This document shows, one piece after another, positions 30,136 through 37,762 of a DNA stretch of 41,729 nt. A program made the translations under genes and the position numbers. The stretch covers positions 1 through 41,729 of the IMG/VR virus record IMGVR_UViG_3300012011_000002; one strand, written 5' to 3'. This stretch comes from a virus. The notes beneath the pieces were generated by a model that was given only the letters and a program-made list of their open reading frames with translations, had not been told where the DNA came from and searched no databases. Numbering within the stretch: the first letter of the stretch is position 1; the number at the start of each line of letters is the position of its first letter.

Positions 30136-31431
30136 ATCACCGACAGGACGCCCTACCACACCACCCCCGCCGGGCGCGGCCAGCTCTGGCTCGGTGACGC
30201 GGCGCTGCTGCTGCCCGAGATCGCCCCGGCCTCAGTAGACCTCATCATGACCAGCCCGCCCTTCGGCCTCGTGCGTAAGAAAGCCTATGGCAACGCCGAC
30301 GCCGACGCCTACCTGGAGTGGTTCCGGCCCTTCGCCGCCGCCTGCAAGCGGGCGCTCAAGGACAGCGGCAGCCTGGTCATCGACATCGGCGGCGCCTGGG
30401 TGCCCGGCCAGCCGACGCGCTCCCTCTACCACTTCAAGCTGCTCATCATGCTCTGCGAGGAGTTCGGCTTCCACCTGGCTCAGGAGTTCTATTGGTGGAA
30501 CCCGGCCAAGCTGCCCACGCCGGCGGAGTGGGTGACGGTGCGCCGCATCCGGGTCAAGGACGCCGTGAACACGGTCTGGTGGCTCTCGCCGACCCCCTGG
30601 CCCCGCGCCTCCAACCGCCGCGTGCTCCAGCCCTATAGCGATGCCATGAAAGCACTGCTCAAGAACGGCTATAACGCCCGGTTGCGCCCGTCGGGACACG
30701 ACATCAGTGAGCATTTCTCGACGGACAACGGCGCCGCCATCCCGCCGAACCTGCTGGCGCTGGCGCACACCGAGTCCAACAGCGCCTACCTGCGCCACTG
30801 CCGGGAGCGCGGTCTACCCGTGCATCCCGCCCGCTTCCCGGCCGGCTTGCCGGAGTATTTCGTGCGCATGCTGACCGACCCGGGCGACCTGGTGGTGGAC
30901 CCCTTCGCCGGCTCCTGCGTCACCGGGGAGGTCTGCGAGCGGCTGGCCCGCCGCTGGGTCTGTATCGAGGAGCAGGAGGACTACCTGTTGGGCGCCCTCG
31001 GCCGCTTTGCGCCGCCGGGCGATGCTCCGAAACGGGTGTCCGGTGGGGAGGATGCGTACCGCGTGCCGCGCGTCGGCCTGCACTGGACGGCGGCGGTGCC
31101 ACCACCGCTAGCGCCGGATGGGGGACGGGTCCGCCCACCAGCGCAGCAACCCGGCAGGGGCCAGCCCGCCGGGACGCCACTAGCGGCCCCCGACCGTTCC
31201 TGGCGCGCCATCGGGGCTGCCGCTGGCGGCCGCGTCGGGTCCGCGGCCAACCGTGAAGTGCCGGCCCACTGCCCAACCCAGGCCGGCGCCCGCAACGCCG
31301 GCCGGCACCAGACGGAGGATCAGTCCCCCCGGTCACCAGGCATGTGCGCCACAGCCACTATACTACCGCAGACGGGTCCGGCCGGGCAACTGGTGGCCGC
31401 TGCGCTTGACAGCGCCGCGCGCAGTCCGTAG
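30136..31431 (+). CDS. DNA methyltransferase (TSPPF type) with apparent ATC start
   Basis: Family conservation starts well before the first ATG (30247): GQLWLGDAALLLPEIAPASV leads to VDLIMTSPPFGL (TSPPF at 39-43). Upstream there is no ATG, GTG or TTG in frame clear of the previous gene; ATC 30136 follows AGAGGA by four bases. Motif I DPFAGSCVTGEV (255-260 and on) lies at the C-terminal side, followed by RRWVCIEEQEDYL. TSPPY/F with this order is typical of N4-cytosine enzymes. After about residue 300 the chain becomes a Pro/Gly-rich tail of roughly 130 residues outside the family. A strong terminator follows. Confidence 0.82.
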   Translation: MTDRTPYHTTPAGRGQLWLGDAALLLPEIAPASVDLIMTSPPFGLVRKKAYGNADADAYLEWFRPFAAACKRALKDSGSLVIDIGGAWVPGQPTRSLYHFKLLIMLCEEFGFHLAQEFYWWNPAKLPTPAEWVTVRRIRVKDAVNTVWWLSPTPWPRASNRRVLQPYSDAMKALLKNGYNARLRPSGHDISEHFSTDNGAAIPPNLLALAHTESNSAYLRHCRERGLPVHPARFPAGLPEYFVRMLTDPGDLVVDPFAGSCVTGEVCERLARRWVCIEEQEDYLLGALGRFAPPGDAPKRVSGGEDAYRVPRVGLHWTAAVPPPLAPDGGRVRPPAQQPGRGQPAGTPLAAPDRSWRAIGAAAGGRVGSAANREVPAHCPTQAGARNAGRHQTEDQSPRSPGMCATATILPQTGPAGQLVAAALDSAARSP

Positions 31432-31468
31432 GCTGAACACAGACTAGCAAGGGCCGCCCCCAGGGGGC

Positions 31469-31515
31469 AAGGGCCGGACGCACCGGGAAACCGGCGCTCC
31501 GGCCCTTTTCTTGTG
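31469..31515 (+). terminator. Strong intrinsic terminator
   Basis: AAGGGCCGGA (31469-31478) pairs with TCCGGCCCTT (31498-31507). Inside are CCGG-GAAA-CCGG, a GNRA-capped inner stem, and TTTTCTTGT follows. The symmetrical A/T flanks would allow function on both strands. It separates the early/middle operon from the virion module. Confidence 0.85.
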
Positions 31516-31579
31516 TCTGCTTGCGTAGACCACGACGCTACGACTGCGGCGGCTCAGCAGTGCCGGCCAAGGAGGATGC

Positions 31580-32098
31580 ATGCCTGATTACGTCGGACCG
31601 GTCCCAGTGCTCACGTCGCTCATCAAGACGGCGATCACGCCGAAGTTTCGGCGCCTGATCAATAGCGATAGCACGGCTAACCGCGCCGCCAACCTGGGCG
31701 ACGCCATCGCCTTGATTCAGCAGGTGCCAGACGCCATACAGGCGCTCACGCCGGTCAACGGCGGGGAGATCGTGCTGGGCATCGTGCCGGCCTCCGTCAC
31801 CGTCACGCTCGGCGCCGTCGTCCTGGCCGCCGGGTCGGTGGCCGTCGCCGCCGCCGGCGGCGTCAACTATGTCACGGTCAACGTCAATAAGCGCACGGCC
31901 GGCGGCAACGCCGTCCTGCTGGCCAGCCTGAACGACCAGGCGGGCTTCGCCGCCTTCACGCCGCTCGCCCTTACCCTCGCCAGCGTCGCCCCGCAGCTCG
32001 CGGCCGGCGATGTCATTACGGTCTCCGTGGTTGCCACCGGCACAGGTACCCTGGCGGCCGGCGCCGCGCTGGTCAGCGTGCAGCTGAAGGCCAACTGA
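31580..32098 (+). CDS. Hypothetical virion-module protein, 172 aa
   Basis: ATG 31580 follows AAGGAGGATGC. After a helical start (LTSLIKTAITPKFRRLINSD) the protein is made of Ala/Val/Thr/Gly-rich beta strands (VTVTLGAVVLAAGSVAVAAA, VITVSVVATGTGTLAAG), like capsid-decorating or fibre-associated phage proteins. No family is recognised. As first gene after the terminator and two bases before the protease gene, it is probably a structural or assembly protein. Confidence 0.6.
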   Translation: MPDYVGPVPVLTSLIKTAITPKFRRLINSDSTANRAANLGDAIALIQQVPDAIQALTPVNGGEIVLGIVPASVTVTLGAVVLAAGSVAVAAAGGVNYVTVNVNKRTAGGNAVLLASLNDQAGFAAFTPLALTLASVAPQLAAGDVITVSVVATGTGTLAAGAALVSVQLKAN

Positions 32099-32100
32099 GC

Positions 32101-32907
32101 ATGGCCCAGCCAGACGGTTTCTCGTTCTACATGCCCTTTGCCAAAAGTATGGTCTCCGCCGGCGGCAGTAGCCGCATCCTGGAGGGGATCGCCAGTACCG
32201 AGGGCTTGGACCAGCAGGGCGAGCGTCTGCTCCAGAAGGGGATCGACATGGCCCCCTTCCTGGACAACGGCTATATCGACTGGGACCACGGCCAGAAGCA
32301 AGGGCCGGCCTTCATTATCGGCAAGCCGTTGGAGGCGCGCATCGAGACCTACCAGGGCGGCCCCGCCCTCTTTATGAAGGGCATGCTCTGGGAGGGCCAT
32401 CGCGGCGCCGACGACGCCTGGGACCTGATCAATGCGATCGAAAAGAGTAATGCCGTCGGGCCGCAGCGCCGCCTGGGCTGGAGCGTCTTCGGGGCGATCC
32501 TGGCCAAGGACGGCGAGTACCTGACCAAGAGCGTGCTCACTCACATGGCGCTGACCCATCAGCCGGTCAACGTGGAGTCCTTCGCTAGTATCGCCAAGAG
32601 CCTGGCCAAGGCGCTTGGCACCACGTCCCCCCAGGGGTTCGGCGACTACGGCCTCACCGATACCAACCCGGCGCCGGGCGGCCTCGGCGCCATCAACAGC
32701 CAGAACCTCTGGGGCGGACGGCCCATGCCGCTGGAGGCGATCCGTCTGGCCCTCTGGGGGCCCTGCCTGGAAGGGCACCAGGACCTGGCCGGGCACTTTG
32801 CCGCCGGGCGCACCGGCATGCTGACCCACCTGATCAAGTGTCGGGGCGCGTCCCCCGACGACGCCCGCACCCTTGTGCGCGACCTCTATCACGAGGTGCG
32901 CGCCTAA
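32101..32907 (+). CDS. Prohead maturation protease
   Basis: The 268-residue protein has the HK97/U35-like pattern: ILEGIASTEGLDQQGERLLQ, IDWDHG (catalytic His 63), AFIIGKP, ALFMKGMLWEGH, LGWSVFG (catalytic Ser 128) and THQPVNVESFASIAKSLAKA. Such serine proteases cut the scaffold and capsid N-termini during head maturation. The neighbours agree: a scaffold candidate follows 55 bases downstream and the capsid gene after that. ATG 32101 lies two bases past the previous stop. Confidence 0.8.
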   Translation: MAQPDGFSFYMPFAKSMVSAGGSSRILEGIASTEGLDQQGERLLQKGIDMAPFLDNGYIDWDHGQKQGPAFIIGKPLEARIETYQGGPALFMKGMLWEGHRGADDAWDLINAIEKSNAVGPQRRLGWSVFGAILAKDGEYLTKSVLTHMALTHQPVNVESFASIAKSLAKALGTTSPQGFGDYGLTDTNPAPGGLGAINSQNLWGGRPMPLEAIRLALWGPCLEGHQDLAGHFAAGRTGMLTHLIKCRGASPDDARTLVRDLYHEVRA

Positions 32908-32962
32908 CTGGCACGACGGACACGCCACGCTGCCGTCGGTTCGGTAGCAGGAGAAGGAGCAC

Positions 32963-34156
32963 ATGATGGCCCGCGCGATGATTGTCAGCCCCGATCAGTT
33001 GACGGACGCCTCTGCGCGTCTGGACGAGGAAGTCGAAGCGATCGACCGCCAGGACCCCCAGGGCATGCTGGAGAAGGCCGTGCGCCTGCTCTCCGGCTCG
33101 ACGCTGCTCAAGGGGATCACCAAGAACAACGCGGTCGGCGTCAAGAAGGGCACCGCCGTCTCCGGCAGCGGCCCCGCCATCAAGCGCAGCAACGGCAACG
33201 GCTACTCCGGGGAGGACGCCATTGACGACGCCGACGAGGAGGAGGACGGCAACGACCCGCCCACCAAGGAGGAGGTCGAGTCCGACGCCGCCGCCAATAT
33301 CGCCCGCGCCAAGAGCAGGGGCAAGGGTGGCGAGGCCGCCCTGCCGCCGATCCACAAGGCGATTCCCACCGCCAAGAGCAAGGGTGCCCTGCCCCCGCCC
33401 CCGCCACCGGAGGAGGAGGAGGACGACGAGCCCGAGGACGACGAGGCCGAGGAGGACGAGGCGCGCGACGGCGACGAGGACTCCAGCGGTGAAGACGAGA
33501 ACGACGACACCGACGGCGAAGCCGCCGACGAAATCGCCGCCGAAACCGCCAAGGCCCGCATCGGCCGCCGCGCCGCCAAGAGCGTCGCCGCTGCTGCCCC
33601 CGCTGAGGCCCCCCTGGCCAAGGCCCAACCCGTCGCCGTGGCGGAGTTTCAGGCCGGCCTGGAGGAGTTCCCGGAGTTTGGCAGCTATATGGACGCCTCC
33701 GACATCGTGAAGCACCTGGCCGACACCATGGCGAAGAGCCTGGGCAGCCTGGAGCGTCGCACGGCCAGCCGGGAGCGCCAGTTGCGCCTGGAGCTGCACA
33801 ACGTGCAGACCGAACTGGCCGGCCTGCGCGCGAGCCAGCAGAGCGACCTGCAGAAGTCGCTCGCCCCCCTCGCCCAGGGCCTGCTCGCCCTGCTCAGCGC
33901 CCAGAGCACGCTCGTCAAGAGCGCGGCCGACCTGCCGGTGCCCGTCCAGCGCGGCATCGTCTACGTCGAGCGCACCGAAGCCGACGGCTCCAAGAAGTCC
34001 GAGGGCATCAGCCGGATGGAGGTGGCGAACCGCCTCAAGAAGGCCGTCGATGAATTCCCGGACGCGCCCCGCTACCTGGCCAAGCTAGACACCCAGCCGC
34101 TCGAGGCCGTGCTCAGCCAGATGCCGACCAACCTGCGCAAGGCCATGGACCTGTAA
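32963..34156 (+). CDS. Scaffold protein candidate (acidic, coiled-coil)
   Basis: The 397-residue protein (ATG 32963 or 32966 after AAGGAG) has a 70-residue helical start, then a very acidic low-complexity region (about 75-185, runs of Glu/Asp with PPPPPP). This is followed by a coiled coil (SLERRTASRERQLRLELHNV) and a helical C-terminus ending MPTNLRKAMDL. Acidic, helical proteins between protease and capsid genes are usually scaffolds, removed by the protease. No sequence family is recognised, so placement is the main evidence. Confidence 0.65.
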   Translation: MMARAMIVSPDQLTDASARLDEEVEAIDRQDPQGMLEKAVRLLSGSTLLKGITKNNAVGVKKGTAVSGSGPAIKRSNGNGYSGEDAIDDADEEEDGNDPPTKEEVESDAAANIARAKSRGKGGEAALPPIHKAIPTAKSKGALPPPPPPEEEEDDEPEDDEAEEDEARDGDEDSSGEDENDDTDGEAADEIAAETAKARIGRRAAKSVAAAAPAEAPLAKAQPVAVAEFQAGLEEFPEFGSYMDASDIVKHLADTMAKSLGSLERRTASRERQLRLELHNVQTELAGLRASQQSDLQKSLAPLAQGLLALLSAQSTLVKSAADLPVPVQRGIVYVERTEADGSKKSEGISRMEVANRLKKAVDEFPDAPRYLAKLDTQPLEAVLSQMPTNLRKAMDL

Positions 34157-34166
34157 CCCTGCCCAG

Positions 34167-34183
34167 GGCCCTGCAGCAGGGCC
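34167..34183 (+). promoter_or_regulatory. Hairpin between scaffold and capsid genes
   Basis: GGCCCTG-CAG-CAGGGCC is a perfect 7-bp hairpin 11 bases after the scaffold stop and about 70 bases before the capsid gene, without a T-run. It may stabilise or process the capsid mRNA, allowing higher capsid expression. Confidence 0.4.
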
Positions 34184-34250
34184 GGATGCGTACTGAAGGA
34201 CGCTACCAGGAGACTAAAGCACCCGGCTTCTCGGGATGAGGGAGAACATG

Positions 34251-35804
34251 ATGCAAACGGAACTCGCGCAGCGCGACACGGCGGGCCTGCCCCGTCTGGT
34301 CAAGAGCTACCAGGACATCTGCCAGGCCACCTGGGGTGGTGGCTTCGACCTGGACAACTACGTGGCGCGCGACCTGATGAAGGCGCTCACCACGACCACG
34401 CCCCAGTCGAACACCACGATCAGCAGCACCAACCCAGGGCCGGGCGGGCTCTCCGCCATCGAGCTGCAGAACCTGGACAACACCATGACCAGCGTGCTGT
34501 TCGAGGAAGCCCACCTGGAGATGTTCAACTTCATCGCCAAGGTGCCCTCCAGCACGATCTACTACGAGTGGAACCGCCGCAACCGCTATGGCTCCGCCCG
34601 CCGCAACGCCGGCTTCGCTGAGGGCAGCGCGCCCCAGGGTGGCAGCGTGTCCTTCACGCGCAACGGCGCCTACATCCGCTTCATGGGTACCAAGCGTGGT
34701 GTCACCCACCCTATGCTCATCACCGGGCAGATGGCGGGTACCCAGGTTGACCCCTACGAGGAGGAAAACCGCGACGGCACGCTGGAGCTGCTGGAGAACA
34801 TCGAGCGGTCGATGATCTTTGGCGACACCAACATCGGCGACATGAGCAACAACACCGTCAACTACGACGGCTTCCTGGCCAGCATGATCAAGAACTACCC
34901 CCAGAACGTCATTGACATGGGCGGCGCGCCAATGAGCTTCGACGCCATGGAGGACCTGGGCTTCTACTACTACCAGACCGCCAAACTGCGCGACTTCAAG
35001 AAGTTGCGTCTGTTCATGACCGGTTCGGTGCTGGGCGATATGTCCAAGCTGAAGTTCAACGCCGACCGCCGCATGCTGCAGGGTGAGGAATACGCCGAGG
35101 TGCGGACCGGTACGCCGCTCAACGGCCACCAGTCCAACTGGGGCTTCCTGCCCTACGCGACCAGCATCTTCATGGAAGATGTCGAGGGCGGCCTGCCGCT
35201 CAGCACCCCCGACAACGTGGTGGGCGGCACCGTGCCGGCTGCCTACGCCAACGGCGCCGTGTCGGCGGCCGTGGCGGCAGCGCCGGGGACGGTCACCAGC
35301 GCACTGGTGCCAGGCACCTACTACTACGCCGTGGCCGGCATCAACGACTACGGGGAGAACGTGCCGGTTGTGCAGACCGCCACCGCCACCATCACCACGG
35401 GCGGGCAGGCCGTCACCCTGACCGGCGCCGCCGCCGACTCCAGTGTGACCTTCTACCGCGTCTACCGCGGCCAGCTGGCCAGCGGGGCTGACCTGCAGTG
35501 GGTCGGCAAAATCGCCGCCGGGTCGGCCGCCGGGCTGATCTACAACGGCGGCACGCTCTCCGTCGTGGGAGGCGCCTTCAAGTACGTGGACTACGGGTTC
35601 TGGAACCCGACGGCCAAGGGTCTCTTGATCGCCTTCGACAACGACCCTCGCAACACCTGTATCGCCCAGATGTCGCCGCTGCTGCGCTGGCCTCTGCCGA
35701 TCAACAAGACCCAGATCGAGTGGCTCTTGATCCTCTACCACACGCTGGTCATCAAGGCCAGCGAGCGGGTGCGGATTTACAAGAACATCGGTCCATTGAC
35801 GTAG
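34251..35804 (+). CDS. Major capsid protein (HK97-fold) with inserted Ig-like domain
   Basis: The 517-residue protein is the main shell subunit. Supporting blocks are LSAIELQNLDNTMTSVLFEE, FIAKVPSSTIYYEWNRRNRY, GGSVSFTRNGAYIRFMGTKR, LLENIERSMIFGDTNIGD (E-loop/spine-helix area) and a final WLLILYHTLVIKASERVRIY. Residues 325-445 form an inserted beta domain (VPGTYYYAVAGINDYGENVP, VTFYRVYRG), fibronectin/Ig-like, as in some large-phage capsids. ATG 34251 lies six bases after AGGGAG; ATG 34248 and 34236 are alternatives. The order protease, scaffold, capsid supports the call. Confidence 0.85.
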   Translation: MQTELAQRDTAGLPRLVKSYQDICQATWGGGFDLDNYVARDLMKALTTTTPQSNTTISSTNPGPGGLSAIELQNLDNTMTSVLFEEAHLEMFNFIAKVPSSTIYYEWNRRNRYGSARRNAGFAEGSAPQGGSVSFTRNGAYIRFMGTKRGVTHPMLITGQMAGTQVDPYEEENRDGTLELLENIERSMIFGDTNIGDMSNNTVNYDGFLASMIKNYPQNVIDMGGAPMSFDAMEDLGFYYYQTAKLRDFKKLRLFMTGSVLGDMSKLKFNADRRMLQGEEYAEVRTGTPLNGHQSNWGFLPYATSIFMEDVEGGLPLSTPDNVVGGTVPAAYANGAVSAAVAAAPGTVTSALVPGTYYYAVAGINDYGENVPVVQTATATITTGGQAVTLTGAAADSSVTFYRVYRGQLASGADLQWVGKIAAGSAAGLIYNGGTLSVVGGAFKYVDYGFWNPTAKGLLIAFDNDPRNTCIAQMSPLLRWPLPINKTQIEWLLILYHTLVIKASERVRIYKNIGPLT

Positions 35805-35819
35805 GCCCGAACGCCAGGA

Positions 35820-35879
35820 GGCCCGGCAGGGTGTGATCCTGCCGGGCCCCTCGCCGAGCACCCGCGACGGTGGCTCGGC
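35820..35879 (+). terminator. Paired hairpins after the capsid gene
   Basis: GGCCCGGCAGG (35820-35830), loop of 7, CCTGCCGGGCC (35838-35848) is a perfect 11-bp stem. A second stem GCCGAGCACC / GGTGGCTCGGC (35853-35879, one bulge) follows. No T-run is present. They probably attenuate transcription or protect the capsid message from exonucleases. Confidence 0.55.
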
Positions 35880-35990
35880 ATGGCGATGATGGCGCCGACG
35901 CAACGCGCCAGCTTCAAGGAGGATGCCCCCCCGAGGAGTTTCGCCCCACTCCTGCCGGGAGTGTACCAGACGAAAGGGGACTATCCAACC

Positions 35991-36263
35991 ATGGCAACGA
36001 TCCGCCACAGTCAGATGCGCGGCCACATCACGGCCGTCGCCGTCGATGGCCGGCCTTACCGCATCCGCTTCGACCATGAGGGGCTGGCCCAGGTGCCTTT
36101 GCACCTAGCCGAAGCGCTCCAGCCGATCCCCGGCTTTCACGTCGTCTCCGGCGAGGAGGGCAAGGAGGAGGACTACGACCTCGTGCCCGAGGCCGTGCCT
36201 TCCAGTGCGCTCGCGCCCAGCCGCTACGACACCGACGCCCGGCCCAGCCGGCGGACGCGGTAA
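35991..36263 (+). CDS. Small virion-module protein, 90 aa
   Basis: ATG 35991 has AAAGGGGA 11-18 bases upstream. The frame is open to ATG 35880, but that N-terminus is Pro-rich and lacks a ribosome site. The product has beta strands (GHITAVAVDGRPYRIRFDHE) and LPGFHVV-like PIPGFHVV, then a polar tail. Small proteins after the capsid gene are often head-completion factors; no family is recognised. Confidence 0.55.
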   Translation: MATIRHSQMRGHITAVAVDGRPYRIRFDHEGLAQVPLHLAEALQPIPGFHVVSGEEGKEEDYDLVPEAVPSSALAPSRYDTDARPSRRTR

Positions 36264-36269
36264 CTCCTG

Positions 36270-36686
36270 ATGGCACTGCAAAGTTTCAACACCTACCGCA
36301 AGGCCCTGGCCACCGGCCAGGGCTCCTCCAGCAAGGCGCTCGCCAATGCGGAGTATTCAGCGGCGTTGGCGCGCGTGCAGTGGCCGCTCAGCCTGACCCT
36401 AGCGGCCAATCAGGCGGCCGGGCAGAGCGACGGCGGCAACCAGGATTACTACGATCTCGGCGGGCGCGACTGGCTCAGCTACCATATCGACGGCGTCTTC
36501 ACGGCCTCCCTGCAGTGGGTGGTCAGCAACGACGGCCTGCACTGGTTCACGCTGGGCGTCGCCATCACGGCGCCGACCGCTGCACCGGTGGTGGTCACCC
36601 AGCTCTACTACCGCTATCTCGCCCTCGCGGTCAGCGGCTATACCGCCGGCCCCATCAATGTCCACATGCTGATCGGCAAGGTGTAG
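36270..36686 (+). CDS. Virion-module protein, 138 aa
   Basis: ATG 36270 follows the previous stop by six bases. The second half is rich in Trp/Tyr beta strands (SLQWVVSNDGLHWFTLGVAI, VTQLYYRYLALAVSGYTAGP), a beta-sandwich look common in decoration or connector proteins. No family is recognised. Placement between capsid and tail genes suggests a head or head-tail protein. Confidence 0.6.
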   Translation: MALQSFNTYRKALATGQGSSSKALANAEYSAALARVQWPLSLTLAANQAAGQSDGGNQDYYDLGGRDWLSYHIDGVFTASLQWVVSNDGLHWFTLGVAITAPTAAPVVVTQLYYRYLALAVSGYTAGPINVHMLIGKV

Positions 36687-36689
36687 GAC

Positions 36690-37349
36690 GTGCTCGGTGG
36701 ACAGTTTCTGCTGCAAGACATCCTGCGCCAGGGCTTTACGTTACTGGCCAACTATCCGTCGGCGGTGACGCGCGTCTTTGACGGGCTGCCGCCCGCCAAG
36801 AGCACCGAAGCCCAAGCCTGGCTCACTGCCCAGGCGGCGGCGATCGCCACGCGCCCGGGCGTGATCACGCTCGGTATGCCCAACCGCCCGATCCAGGAGC
36901 TGGCCGTCTCGATCTGCCAGGATCGCTCCCCGGAGGACCTGCAGTTCGTCGGTAGCGGCGTGCAGCCCGATCAGCAGCAGGTGACCCAGGGCTGGTCCAA
37001 GGCCACCCTCTTTCGTCCGACCTTTCGCATCGTCTGCCTCGCTGCCGACGATTTTGAGACCAGCCTCTTTCTGCAGCTGGCCGTGGGCTGGGTGCTGCTC
37101 TACGCTCGGGAGAGCCTGCAGAGCCCGGACTACGGCTACGGCCTGATGGAGCAACGGCTCGACCTGAGCGACATGGGCCACGTGGAGTACCTGGACGCCG
37201 AGTTCGGCTTCGCCACCACGGTGACCCTGCATGCCGCCATCTTTGCCGAGACCAATACCAGCGACACGCTGATCACCAGCGCGACCTACGTGGAGCAGAC
37301 GCTCTTTGTGGATAGCGCCGGTCAGGTCTACTCCGACACAACGACTTGA
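36690..37349 (+). CDS. Connector / tail-completion candidate, 219 aa
   Basis: GTG 36690 starts three bases after the previous stop. The protein mixes helical (LLQDILRQGFTLLANYPSAV) and beta segments (SKATLFRPTFRIVCLAADDF, VTLHAAIFAETNTSDTL). No family is recognised. Size and position between capsid and sheath resemble neck or tail-terminator proteins of myoviruses. Confidence 0.55.
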   Translation: MLGGQFLLQDILRQGFTLLANYPSAVTRVFDGLPPAKSTEAQAWLTAQAAAIATRPGVITLGMPNRPIQELAVSICQDRSPEDLQFVGSGVQPDQQQVTQGWSKATLFRPTFRIVCLAADDFETSLFLQLAVGWVLLYARESLQSPDYGYGLMEQRLDLSDMGHVEYLDAEFGFATTVTLHAAIFAETNTSDTLITSATYVEQTLFVDSAGQVYSDTTT

Positions 37350-37374
37350 TGCCGGACCCAGGAAAGGACCTACC

Positions 37375-37707
37375 ATGAGCCTGCCAATCGACACGGTGAC
37401 CGGCGCCGGTTACCCGCCCATCGCTACCAGCCCCACGTCGGCCGCCGTCCCGACCAGCCATCCGGTGGCGGCGCCGTCTTCGTTCAGCGCCCCGCCGCCA
37501 CCGGCCCCGGTGAGCGCTCCGCCGGCCAACGCGCCGATCGAGTTCCCTCTGCACCTGGACGACTTCCTGCGCAGCCACGCCCGGGACATCGGCCCCGAGC
37601 TGCGGGGCATGTACCGCCACTGGGCGCGCGAGCAAGGCCACCTGACCGACACCATCAGCGGCTTCATCCGCTCGATCCACGAGTTTCGCCAGCAACCGAC
37701 CAAGTAG
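37375..37707 (+). CDS. Hypothetical virion-module protein, 110 aa
   Basis: ATG 37375 lies ten bases after GAAAGGA. The first 60 residues are Pro/Ala/Ser-rich and disordered (SAPPPPAPVSAPPANAP). The last 50 are a helical domain (FPLHLDDFLRSHARDIGPEL, RHWAREQGHLTDTISGFIRS). A disordered N-terminus with a folded anchor suits a small assembly linker; no family is recognised. Confidence 0.55.
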   Translation: MSLPIDTVTGAGYPPIATSPTSAAVPTSHPVAAPSSFSAPPPPAPVSAPPANAPIEFPLHLDDFLRSHARDIGPELRGMYRHWAREQGHLTDTISGFIRSIHEFRQQPTK

Positions 37708-37762
37708 CCACTCACCACGGCGCCGGGGGTGCCAGCCAGCAACGGTAAAGGAGTTCGTCTAG

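Noticed and set aside
31451-31467. GCCCCC-AGGGGGC stretch just before the terminator as a separate terminator
   Set aside because: The stem is short with almost no loop, and it is followed directly by the stronger hairpin with the T-run, so it was not called separately.
31511-31579. Promoter for the virion operon
   Set aside because: TTGCGT and TACGAC are present but only 12 bases apart, and no extended -10 is seen. A virion promoter is expected here but cannot be pointed to.
34203-36104. Minus-strand frame of 633 codons opposite the capsid gene
   Set aside because: It is rich in His/Val/Gly as expected for the reverse of GC-rich coding DNA, crosses two plus-strand genes and their hairpins, and has no family features.
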